In this document: positions 24,450 to 30,335 of the stretch, one piece after another
Layout: each line of letters starts with the position of its first letter
How positions within the stretch are numbered: the first letter of the stretch is position 1
Virus record (IMG/VR): IMGVR_UViG_3300031251_000052
Coordinates: 1 to 41,202 of that record
Reading direction: 5' to 3' (one strand)
Source: a virus
Length of the DNA: 41,202 nt
Notes under the pieces: generated by a model
The model's database searches: none
Seen by the model: only the letters and a program-made list of their open reading frames with translations
What the model was told of the DNA's origin: nothing
Made by a program: the position numbers and the translations under genes

Positions 24450-24487
24450 TGTTCTGTTGGCAGCCAACCGTCAGCGATTTACCGTTC

Positions 24488-24543
24488 TGGCGGTTTTGAG
24501 CGTGGCGGTTTTCAAGGACGGAAGGCATGCGCTACATTAGCGC
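24488..24543. promoter_or_regulatory. Direct and inverted repeats after the middle operon
   Basis: TGGCGGTTTT occurs at 24488-24497 and 24503-24512, exactly 15 bp apart, and GCGCTACATTAGCGC (24529-24543) is a 6-bp-arm palindrome. They lie in the gap between the last middle gene and the stem-loops. They could be protein-binding sites, additional RNA structure, or part of the packaging region. Confidence 0.35.
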
Positions 24544-24549
24544 GATGCG

Positions 24550-24792
24550 TTATGCCTTGGATGTCGTTTCAGTTATGGATTTAATTACTTTGGTCACAAC
24601 ATATTCCGCATGAATCATCAGCAGCATCTGCCCCTCGTAATGCTTCGGCTCGGTGCCTTTTTTCCATTGCGTGACCTGGTTGTATTGCCGGTGCATCATG
24701 CAGGCGATTTTGTAGTGAGTGATTCCCGCCGCTTCGATTGCGGCAATGATGGCCGGCCAGTCCTCGCGTTTGGGGTCGGTCAAGACCACCAT
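24550..24792 (-). CDS. Small HTH-like DNA-binding protein
   Basis: Encodes 80 residues. The central part (DWPAIIAAIEAAGITHYKIA, MMHRQYNQVTQWKKGTEPKHYEGQML) looks like a Cro/CI-type helix-turn-helix, with HYKIA as the first and YNQVTQWKKG as the recognition helix. It is the last gene of the middle operon, so it might control late expression, as Q-like or late repressors do in other phages, but that is a guess. Its start overlaps a tiny upstream frame. Confidence 0.65.
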   Translation of the reverse strand: MVVLTDPKREDWPAIIAAIEAAGITHYKIACMMHRQYNQVTQWKKGTEPKHYEGQMLLMIHAEYVVTKVIKSITETTSKA

Positions 24793-24851
24793 CCGGGCCA
24801 GGTTGCGACAAGCGCGGCCAGCAGGATCGCCAGCAGTTCGGCCGCGCTCAT
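24780..24851 (-). CDS. Possible 23-residue membrane peptide
   Basis: The ATG overlaps the stop of the replication gene (ATGA) and the frame ends inside the start of the HTH-like gene. The peptide MSAAELLAILLAALVATWPG is a short hydrophobic helix. The perfect coupling pattern of the operon supports it, but the length is small. Confidence 0.35.
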   Translation of the reverse strand: MSAAELLAILLAALVATWPGWWS

Positions 24852-25591
24852 GCGCTCACCACCGGTTGCCGCCCTAGCCATTCCTGCGCCGCCCGATCCT
24901 GCTGCGTTTGAGCGGTTTCACGGGGAACCTCGTCGAGCCAGCGCGCTTTATTCAGCCAGGTAGCTGGATGAGGAATGAACTGCTTGTCGTTCCAGGATTT
25001 CGACTGCTTTTGCAACTCCAACGCCGCCATGATGGTTGCTCGAAGCGCTGCATCAGGATTTAGTTTTTGCCATGCTTTTTCAGCGTCTTGCGGCCCAACT
25101 TTCCTTGGATATGCTGCGTAAAAATCCGCGAACCCTTCGGCCTTGGGCTGCGAGCGTTTTTTGCGAGCGGGGGTAATATCGTCTCCGTCTCCGCATACGT
25201 CTTCGACTACGACTACGTCTAAGTGTGCATTTGATAGCGGATGCGTAGCAGATGATTCTCCATTGATAGGCATTTGCGGGAACTTGCTTTGCTGCGCCCT
25301 CACTTGCTGCCGAAAATCGCAAAGTTCCAGATACTCTTTGCCCGACACGGCGTACGTCCTTACAAGCCCCGCGTCCACGCATTCGGTGAGCCACTTGACT
25401 ATGTCCGGGTTTCCAACCTTGTCGTGCTGCAGCGGGTAGGCCGCTGACCTTAAGAGTTCCGGTTTTGCGAAATATCGGCCGAAGTCATCCACGACCGACA
25501 TAAGCCGGCGGTAAAAAACCTCGGCTGGCCAGGGGAGCTTTGCAACGCGCTCGCTGGACAAAATGCCCTCGCGCAGAATCCTGTTCGGCAT
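24848..25591 (-). CDS. Phage replication initiation-like protein
   Basis: Encodes 247 residues from MPNRILREG; AAGGGGG lies upstream of the ATG. The N-terminus (SSERVAKLPWPAEVFYRRLM, VVDDFGRYFAKPELLRSAAY) is a winged-helix region widely seen in phage replication proteins. After a variable acidic linker (about 130-155) the C-terminus (FADFYAAYPRKVGPQDAEKA, then PHPATWLNKARW) resembles the DnaT/helicase-loader-like part of O-type proteins. The protein probably recruits host helicase to the phage origin. No iteron array was recognised inside the gene. Confidence 0.75.
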   Translation of the reverse strand: MPNRILREGILSSERVAKLPWPAEVFYRRLMSVVDDFGRYFAKPELLRSAAYPLQHDKVGNPDIVKWLTECVDAGLVRTYAVSGKEYLELCDFRQQVRAQQSKFPQMPINGESSATHPLSNAHLDVVVVEDVCGDGDDITPARKKRSQPKAEGFADFYAAYPRKVGPQDAEKAWQKLNPDAALRATIMAALELQKQSKSWNDKQFIPHPATWLNKARWLDEVPRETAQTQQDRAAQEWLGRQPVVSA

Positions 25592-25592
25592 T

Positions 25593-25691
25593 TCAGGAAT
25601 TTCCCCCTTGCAACCCGGCAAAAGGAGCGCGCAGCAAAGCGGGCCGGAAGACCGCTCTTTCGGGGGCTACCCTAGCTGCGCGCGTGAACAC
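25593..25691 (-). CDS. Possible 32-residue coupled ORF over a folded element
   Basis: A GTG overlapping the upstream stop (TAGTG) opens 32 codons whose stop lies one base before the replication gene ATG. The peptide is Arg/Ala-rich (MFTRAARVAPERAVFRPALL). Its DNA forms a strong nested secondary structure, so either the peptide or the structure, or neither, is functional. Confidence 0.25.
   Translation of the reverse strand: MFTRAARVAPERAVFRPALLRAPFAGLQGGNS
25627..25683. other. Three-way-junction-like fold
   Basis: GCGCGCAGC (25627-25635) pairs perfectly with GCTGCGCGC (25675-25683). Directly inside, AAAGCGG (25636-25642) pairs with CCGCTcTTT (25652-25660, one bulge), and GGG/CCC (25662-25664, 25670-25672) makes a small third stem. 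It lies in a 100-base gap between two middle-operon genes. Confidence 0.45.
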
Positions 25692-26083
25692 TATGCTAAT
25701 TCCTCATCTGGCATTTCTTCTACATCCTCGCCGGGCTCGCGAACGCGAGCCGGAATTTCAATTTTCGGCGGAAGCTTTGGCGGATCAACAGGAGTCCCGT
25801 TTTCAAGATACCAGCGGTCCCGATAACTCAATCGAATCGCATCGGTCGATTTGACTGGCCAGCCCTTTAGAATTCCCCAATGTTTCGAGCAATACCACGG
25901 GCCGCCGCCAATCGTGGACTCGCTCAACGATCCAGGCTGTCCGCAGATATGCCCGTGATCGTTGAACGGACAGTTGAGATTTACGGTCGGACGATCGCTG
26001 CGAATGTCAGCAAAAACAACCCCGCACGAATCACATTCTTTCGCGCCATGCAGATTAACGAATTTGCACTTCGGACACTTCAT
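25691..26083 (-). CDS. Zinc-ribbon protein
   Basis: Encodes 130 residues from MKCPKCKF, ATGA-coupled to the replication gene upstream. CPKC and CDSCG near residues 3-20 form a classic zinc ribbon. A second Cys/His set (NCPFNDHGHICG, WYCSKHW) around residues 40-70 may bind another metal. The rest is acidic (REPGEDVEEMPDEELA). It may be a nucleic acid or protein adaptor in replication. The exact function is unknown. Confidence 0.65.
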   Translation of the reverse strand: MKCPKCKFVNLHGAKECDSCGVVFADIRSDRPTVNLNCPFNDHGHICGQPGSLSESTIGGGPWYCSKHWGILKGWPVKSTDAIRLSYRDRWYLENGTPVDPPKLPPKIEIPARVREPGEDVEEMPDEELA

Positions 26084-26796
26084 TGCATCGCCTTTCGGAT
26101 GCCCGCCCAATCTTCGCGGATCGCGTTTTGAAAAGCCTGCTCCCAATCGGCATACGCCTTGCCGTTCGCCTTGGCATAGCCGACGAAGTGGATCAGGTGC
26201 GCTTTGACTTGGGTCTCGCCCCGCTTCTCAAGCCAACCCCGCATAGCAGGGGAAAATTCAGAGCCGAAGCCCTCGGGGATTTGCGTCTTTTTTTGCTTAC
26301 TGCCGTTGACACGAACAGGAGCCGCGCCAGCGGCGGGGGTGTCTTTGTTTTTTGTAGTTGCAGTTGCAGATGCTTCTGCAGTTACATGTGCTACATCCGC
26401 TACACTTGCTACTTCCGGCGACAAATTGCTACATTCAACTACATCTTTATTTTTCTTGGCATTTCTCTGATCTGAAATGCGGATTCTGTCGGCCTCGTTC
26501 TTTTGCGCGCGGTTTACCATATCGCGGTATTTGGCATAGTTCACGATCAACCAACCCCACGGACGTCGGTCGTCCATCAAAATAATCCTGCGCCCCTCCT
26601 CGCCCGGAGTGCGGGTGTACGGGTCGGGCTCGGACAGGATGCCGATGCCTTTGGTTATGATTTCCAGCGGTATCGACGTGCGCGCGGCCATCGCCTGCGG
26701 GGTCATGTCCAGAACGCCGTCCTGGTTGCACAGAACCAGCATCTGCTGCAGCGTGACGATGGCCTCCCAATGGCCGTATAGCGTGCCTTCATACAT
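26080..26796 (-). CDS. Replication-associated protein with missing canonical start
   Basis: Encodes 238 residues from the ATG at 26796, but the frame continues upstream as IYGKIFDS before that Met, which looks like natural protein sequence. ATT at 26820 lies after GGGGAGA and could be a rare start. The N-terminal domain (EGTLYGHWEAIVTLQQMLVL, MAARTSIPLEIITKGI) looks like a winged helix. A Thr/Ala-rich linker (about 115-150) leads to a C-terminal region (FGSEFSPAMRGWLEKRGETQ, then ADWEQAFQNAIREDW) typical of phage replication proteins. The start may have been altered when the endonuclease gene inserted upstream. Confidence 0.7.
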   Translation of the reverse strand: MYEGTLYGHWEAIVTLQQMLVLCNQDGVLDMTPQAMAARTSIPLEIITKGIGILSEPDPYTRTPGEEGRRIILMDDRRPWGWLIVNYAKYRDMVNRAQKNEADRIRISDQRNAKKNKDVVECSNLSPEVASVADVAHVTAEASATATTKNKDTPAAGAAPVRVNGSKQKKTQIPEGFGSEFSPAMRGWLEKRGETQVKAHLIHFVGYAKANGKAYADWEQAFQNAIREDWAGIRKAMQ

Positions 26797-26822
26797 CGAA
26801 TCGAAAATCTTGCCGTAAATAG

Positions 26823-27260
26823 CTATCTCCCCGTGAAATTCTGCAAATACGCGATCGCTGCGCGCAGAATTTCTGTGTCGTCATTTGCGTGTCCAATGAC
26901 GAAATTGCACTTACAGCAAAGGAGGCCGCGAACCGTTTTTGTTGCATGGTCGTGGTCAACGAAAAAATGCTTACCTGGTCCGTTTGGCTTATCGGTTCGG
27001 CAGATGGCGCACGCGCCACCCTGCTTTTCAAGCATCAGGTTGAATTGTTCGACGGTGATTCCGTAAGTTCCTTTGAAATGCGCGCGTCTACGATTTGCGG
27101 TCAATCGGTTACGATCAGATTTTTGATACCTCGCAACGGATGCACGATAGCTTTCAGGGTTTGCCTTTCTCCACTCTCGGCATCTGCGTGCCATGCAGGG
27201 CTTACACATGGTCGGATGCTTGCCCGCGTGTTCGCCGCGGCAATCAGTGCAAATCTTCAC
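26823..27260 (-). CDS. Endonuclease VII-like HNH nuclease
   Basis: Encodes 145 residues from a GTG two bases after the upstream stop. Early Cys pairs (CTDC, CKPC) are followed by a CAIC...HFFVDHDHATKTVRGLLC core (about 85-120) and a nearby second Cys pair (CCKC). This is the Endonuclease_7/HNH pattern of T4 endonuclease VII relatives, which resolve branched DNA or act as mobile nucleases. Its base composition is more A/T-rich than its neighbours and it breaks an otherwise ATGA-coupled operon, so insertion as a mobile gene is likely. Confidence 0.85.
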   Translation of the reverse strand: MKICTDCRGEHAGKHPTMCKPCMARRCREWRKANPESYRASVARYQKSDRNRLTANRRRAHFKGTYGITVEQFNLMLEKQGGACAICRTDKPNGPGKHFFVDHDHATKTVRGLLCCKCNFVIGHANDDTEILRAAIAYLQNFTGR

Positions 27261-27261
27261 G

Positions 27262-27759
27262 CTATGCCGCTCCCAAGTATTTCGTTATGACTTCAATCGC
27301 CGCGGGAGCCCCGTAGCACACGCACACCTTCAAACCCTGCGCGCGCAGCAGTTCGTGACACTCGGCCTGCACATCGTTCTCGCGTCCGTCCAGCGCCTTC
27401 AGTTCAATCCGTAGGCCATGAAATCCACCGCGGGCGACGTCGAGGCCGTAGTCGGGATAACCCGCCCTGCTCCCCTCGGCTTTCATCTTGGCGCCCACCG
27501 CCGGATGCCGGTGTCCGCCGTTCGGTATGGCGTGGAATAGGCGCGGGTCGAGTCCCATCATCGGGAAATTGAAATCCACCCACAGGGTCAGGGAGACGGC
27601 TTCTTGATGCTCGCTCGGGGGCTTGGGCTTGTGCGGACCTTTGGGGCGGCCGATTTTTTTCTTGCCCGAGCTGCCGAGGTCAACCGTGCGCGGGCTGTGC
27701 GCGGCGCGGTTCTTGGCGCTCAATGATTCGACCTCGGCGGCGCTCATCAGGCGAGTCAT
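27262..27759 (-). CDS. VRR-NUC domain nuclease
   Basis: Encodes 165 residues. After a basic N-terminal tail (GKKKIGRPKGPHKPKPP) comes a PD-(D/E)xK core: Asn80 in IPNGGHR, Asp103 (GYPDYGL), then E119-x-K121 (RIELKALDG), with DVQAECHELLRAQG after it. This is the VRR-NUC fold, often found in phage recombination or replication modules. It overlaps the upstream winged-helix gene by ATGA. It probably cuts branched DNA, but the substrate is unknown. Confidence 0.85.
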   Translation of the reverse strand: MTRLMSAAEVESLSAKNRAAHSPRTVDLGSSGKKKIGRPKGPHKPKPPSEHQEAVSLTLWVDFNFPMMGLDPRLFHAIPNGGHRHPAVGAKMKAEGSRAGYPDYGLDVARGGFHGLRIELKALDGRENDVQAECHELLRAQGLKVCVCYGAPAAIEVITKYLGAA

Positions 27760-28190
27760 ACCATCCCCAACCGCTTGCGCGCGATCTCATAGAAAGCATT
27801 GGCCTTGTCCTCGGTCACAATCCGCCGCGCGGTTGCAATGCTCATGGGCGGCATGTAGCCTGTGAATGGATGGATGGCAATAAGGTCACGCGCCGCATGC
27901 GATGCAACACCCGCAGGGAGGTCGGGCTTCCCATCACGTAAGTAATGCGGCGCGTGTTTGATTCGTAAAGGGTGCCGGCCATTGATCGGTTCAAGTGATT
28001 CGAGCGTGCCGGCGTCCAGCAATTCCTTGCAGCGCCCGCAGATTGCATTGATCGGCATGCCAGTGAGCGCGACAAGCTCCTGCCGTGTGTGCTGCGCGCC
28101 TGGTTTGAATGCGGACAGCACGCGCGCTTGCCCTGCGGTTATGTCAACGCGGGCGAAGGCGTCGCGGCTGGTGGCGTCGTAGCCGCTCAA
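27756..28190 (-). CDS. Winged-helix-like regulatory protein
   Basis: Encodes 144 residues. Residues 15-70 (TAGQARVLSAFKPGAQHTRQ, LVALTGMPINAICGRCKELL) resemble a winged-helix DNA-binding domain with a following beta wing (GTLESLEPINGRHPLRIK). The C-terminus contains a helical segment ending ANAFYEIARKRLGMV. It sits between a small acidic gene and the nuclease gene, all ATGA-coupled. A role in replication control is plausible from context. Confidence 0.55.
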   Translation of the reverse strand: MSGYDATSRDAFARVDITAGQARVLSAFKPGAQHTRQELVALTGMPINAICGRCKELLDAGTLESLEPINGRHPLRIKHAPHYLRDGKPDLPAGVASHAARDLIAIHPFTGYMPPMSIATARRIVTEDKANAFYEIARKRLGMV

Positions 28191-28405
28191 AGCGGATCCA
28201 TCCCCAGCGATTGCCGCACCCGGCCGCCCAGCTCATACAGATCGCTCACCATCGCCCGCAGCCGGTCAAACTCGGCATTGGCGTCATCCTCGCCAGTCCA
28301 ATCGGTATGCTCGGCGTCGCGCGTCGATGACAAAGCGATCTCGCCAGCGATGCCGTCGAGTTCGGCGGCGGCGTTCTCAATCAGATCGAGGTCGGCAACG
28401 GTCAC
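28187..28405 (-). CDS. Small acidic helical protein
   Basis: Encodes 72 residues from a GTG overlapping the previous stop (GTGA). It is acidic and helical (ADLDLIENAAAELDGIAGEI, EFDRLRAMVSDLYELGGRVR). No family is recognised. Coupling to genes on both sides supports expression. Confidence 0.55.
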   Translation of the reverse strand: MTVADLDLIENAAAELDGIAGEIALSSTRDAEHTDWTGEDDANAEFDRLRAMVSDLYELGGRVRQSLGMDPL

Positions 28406-28566
28406 GCGAGCGCCCCAAACAAATCCGGCTGCTTTTCGCTGACCGTGGCTTCATAGCCATGCAGCCGTGAACCGTCGGCGTATTCGTTCGCCTGCGCGAG
28501 CGTGTCGAAGTCGTCGTCCTGATAATCGGACTCGCCCTTCGTCCATGTGCGCACGGTGAATTTCAC
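28402..28566 (-). CDS. Short hypothetical protein (54 residues)
   Basis: A GTG at 28566 overlaps the stop of the upstream gene (GTGA), and the TGA at 28402-28404 overlaps the GTG of the next. The product begins MKFTVRTWTKGESDYQDDDF and ends KQPDLFGALA. Tight coupling on both sides and good codon use make it a convincing gene despite its length. It resembles small phage proteins of unknown function with the TLAQANEYA-type helix. Confidence 0.6.
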   Translation of the reverse strand: MKFTVRTWTKGESDYQDDDFDTLAQANEYADGSRLHGYEATVSEKQPDLFGALA

Positions 28567-28745
28567 GCCAGCGCCTCTATCGCCGCAATGGCCGCGTCAA
28601 TCTGATCACGCTTGGCGCGCAGCTCGGCCAGCACGTCCGAATACTGCCCGCGCGTTTTATTCGTCACGACGGCGGCAACCTTCGGCGGTCTGCCACGGCG
28701 TTTCGGTGCTGCATCGCCCTTGCGTTTGTAAACTCCGGTCGGCAT
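28563..28745 (-). CDS. AT-hook-like small protein
   Basis: Encodes 60 residues from MPTGVYKRKG, chosen because AGGAGG lies seven bases before this ATG; the frame is open further up to an ATG at 28874. The segment PKRRGRPPKVA is an AT-hook, and the C-terminus (VLAELRAKRDQIDAAIAAIE) is a coiled coil. The layout resembles small nucleoid-associated proteins, so DNA binding with oligomerisation is likely. It may act as an accessory regulator in the middle operon. Confidence 0.65.
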   Translation of the reverse strand: MPTGVYKRKGDAAPKRRGRPPKVAAVVTNKTRGQYSDVLAELRAKRDQIDAAIAAIEALA

Positions 28746-28883
28746 GGGTGGTTCCTCCTGTATATCGTCTGCATGGCTCATCGGGGAAATGACCCGCGTG
28801 CCGTTTACTCTCGGCGGCGGCATCGAATTTAGGATCGCGTCGAAGGCGCTGACGTGTTCGTTGGCGGCGCTCATTTATTTAGC

Positions 28884-28973
28884 CTATGCGTACGCCAACG
28901 CACAGACTGCGCGTGCAAATCGGCAGAATATGCGGACAGTCGCGGGATGTTCGGCGGCGGAATCGTGGCGCAT
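28884..28973 (-). CDS. Possible 29-residue ORF
   Basis: The ATG overlaps the previous stop (TAATG). The product (MRHDSAAEHPATVRIF, then ALAYA) has a mildly hydrophobic end. Its position in a run of coupled tiny frames is the only support. Confidence 0.25.
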   Translation of the reverse strand: MRHDSAAEHPATVRIFCRFARAVCALAYA

Positions 28974-29035
28974 TATTTACGCCCCTTCCCCGCCGGCGCG
29001 GACTGCTCCACCAGCGCCTGTAATACCGGAGTCAT
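28973..29035 (-). CDS. Possible 20-residue ORF
   Basis: The ATG overlaps the stop of the ribbon-helix-helix-like gene (ATGA), and the TAA overlaps the ATG of the next small frame. The product is MTPVLQALVEQS plus a basic tail. Support comes only from coupling on both sides. Confidence 0.25.
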   Translation of the reverse strand: MTPVLQALVEQSAPAGKGRK

Positions 29036-29259
29036 TTCCCCTTACCTCCCGCCAAATCCCCCAAGTTCCCGCTGAATCCCACGCCTCGGTATTTGTTCGC
29101 TGCTAACGTGAGCACATGAACTCGACCCAACAGCGATTCCTCCGCGATCAGGCGCAGCATTTCCGCAATGTCTTTTTCTTCAACGTCAGCGAGGACGGCG
29201 AGAACCTTGTGCGCCTCGGGCGACAAGCGACAATGGACGGATTTAAGCGGCTCGCTCAT
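29032..29259 (-). CDS. Ribbon-helix-helix-like small protein
   Basis: Encodes 75 residues. The beginning (SVHCRLSPEAHKVLAVLADV, then KDIAEMLRLIAEESL) fits a strand followed by two helices, the Arc/CopG-type DNA-binding fold. The Gly-rich tail is probably disordered. As the second gene after the left promoter, it could be a regulator or anti-repressor-like protein. It overlaps the Cro-like gene by ATGA. Confidence 0.55.
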   Translation of the reverse strand: MSEPLKSVHCRLSPEAHKVLAVLADVEEKDIAEMLRLIAEESLLGRVHVLTLAANKYRGVGFSGNLGDLAGGKGK

Positions 29260-29456
29260 GCAGCTTTTTTGCGCGACGAGAGAAACTCGGATGCCGACAT
29301 GGCTTTTAGTTTCCCCTTTGTGATCTCTTCGATTTGCTGTTGACGCGTAAAGGGAACGATGTCGCCCCAGTCGTATATCGACGCCAGTTGTATGCCCAGC
29401 GCTTCCGCGATTTGTGGCTTGCCGCCGAAATGTTTAATTGCGTCTTTTGTCTTCAT
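29256..29456 (-). CDS. cro: Cro-like repressor
   Basis: Encodes 66 residues. The sequence MKTKDAIKHFGGKPQIAEAL, GIQLASIYDWGD, and RQQQIEEITKGKLK matches short Cro-type helix-turn-helix regulators (helix 2 KPQIAEALG, helix 3 LASIYDWG). It is the first gene of the leftward operon, divergent from the CI-like gene, with an operator in its promoter. It should compete with the repressor for the same sites and favour lytic growth. Confidence 0.8.
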   Translation of the reverse strand: MKTKDAIKHFGGKPQIAEALGIQLASIYDWGDIVPFTRQQQIEEITKGKLKAMSASEFLSSRKKAA

Positions 29457-29464
29457 GCGCCGAT

Positions 29465-29514
29465 TCTATAGGGATACCTAAACACAATGCAAGCGATTTT
29501 TTCCGGCATACCTA
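29465..29514 (-). promoter_or_regulatory. Leftward early promoter with two operators
   Basis: On the minus strand TTGCAT (29492-29487), a 16-base spacer and TATAGA (29470-29465) form a promoter for the cro-like gene. Operator one (TAGGGATACCTA, 29469-29480) covers the spacer edge and -10; operator two (CCGGCATACCTA, 29503-29514) lies just upstream. Both match the palindrome TAGGNATNCCTA at most positions. Confidence 0.75.
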
Positions 29515-29540
29515 AGCCTGCCAACCCTACTATCTGGCTC

Positions 29541-29912
29541 ATGAGCATCGGGAAGCGCATCCGGTCGCTGCGGCTCACCAAAGGAATGAAGCAGGGGGAG
29601 CTTGCGGGGAGGATCGGAATCAAGCAGGCCAGCCTGTCCGAAATCGAGCACGGGCACACCGCCCAGCCCGCCGGGGATACCCTGCTGAAGCTGGCCGTGG
29701 CGCTGGACACCAATCCCCACTGGATACAAACGGGTCGCGGTAGTCCCGTATTGCCCACAGAAACGACGCCGGACGAGTCCGAGGCCATAGCCCTGTTCCG
29801 CGCCCTGCCGGATCAGCTACGGGCCGCATGGTTGGCCGCTGGCCGGTCCTTGCTGGCACATTCGCCGGCCAAAGCCAGCAAGACCAAGCCCTTCCCCGCC
29901 ACGGTCAAATAA
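29541..29912 (+). CDS. Short CI-like repressor lacking a cleavage domain
   Basis: Encodes 123 residues from MSIGKRIRSLR; a longer frame from 29487 would start inside the leftward promoter. Residues 4-60 are an HTH_3 domain (LRLTKGMKQGELAGRIGIKQ, SLSEIEHG). The C-terminus (ESEAIALFRALPDQLRAAW) is only a short helical tail; no S24 peptidase Ser/Lys pair is present. The protein probably maintains lysogeny by binding the operator clusters on both sides. Lack of a self-cleavage domain means induction must use another route. Confidence 0.8.
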   Translation: MSIGKRIRSLRLTKGMKQGELAGRIGIKQASLSEIEHGHTAQPAGDTLLKLAVALDTNPHWIQTGRGSPVLPTETTPDESEAIALFRALPDQLRAAWLAAGRSLLAHSPAKASKTKPFPATVK

Positions 29913-29953
29913 ACCCGCTTTTCCTGCTTTGCCCCGACTGTTACAAATTATTT

Positions 29954-30003
29954 TAGGTAACCCTATCGAAAGTTGTTGACACGCATTTAGGTATTCCTAT
30001 AGG
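29954..30003 (+). promoter_or_regulatory. Rightward early promoter with two operators
   Basis: TTGACA (29976-29981), a 16-base spacer and TATAGG (29998-30003) form a strong promoter for the early operon. Operator TAGGTATTCCTA (29988-29999) fills the spacer; a second, TAGGTAACCCTA (29954-29965), lies upstream. The arrangement mirrors the leftward promoter. Confidence 0.8.
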
Positions 30004-30039
30004 CTTCGTTATCGCACCACACACCACGGGAGAAACGAA

Positions 30040-30330
30040 ATGGCACAGATCGCAAGTTTCAAACTGAATAGCAAGCAGGAAGCCCGCACGATTTCCGCAA
30101 TTGCTAAACGCGCTGTTGAGATGGCGGCGAGTGCAGGATGGCGTTACGAGTTCATGGACGCCGACATGGACATCACCGCGTGCCACGTCAACGGCAACCC
30201 GCTCAAGCTGGACGAACTGTTGGCGGCTGACGAATTCAATTTTTCGCATGACGTGTTCGGCATCCGTCGCCACATTGACCGGCGCACCGGCAAGCTTGGC
30301 GATTGTTTCTCTCCGCGCTTTTCCGAGTAG
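30040..30330 (+). CDS. First early protein (DUF6874-like)
   Basis: Encodes 96 residues; GGGAGA precedes the ATG. The sequence (QEARTISAIAKRAVEMAASA, RYEFMDADMDITACHVNGN, FNFSHDVFGIRRHIDR) looks like the DUF6874-type phage proteins that often start early operons. No function is known. As the first gene after the repressible promoter, it is expressed immediately upon infection, which makes it a candidate for host takeover or anti-repression. Confidence 0.65.
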   Translation: MAQIASFKLNSKQEARTISAIAKRAVEMAASAGWRYEFMDADMDITACHVNGNPLKLDELLAADEFNFSHDVFGIRRHIDRRTGKLGDCFSPRFSE

Positions 30331-30335
30331 CGCAT

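Noticed and set aside
24610-24963. Plus-strand frame of 117 residues with a start overlapping a 28-codon frame at 24527
   Set aside because: The minus strand carries the HTH-like and replication genes with natural sequence, while the plus product is low-quality Pro/Ala/Ser sequence.
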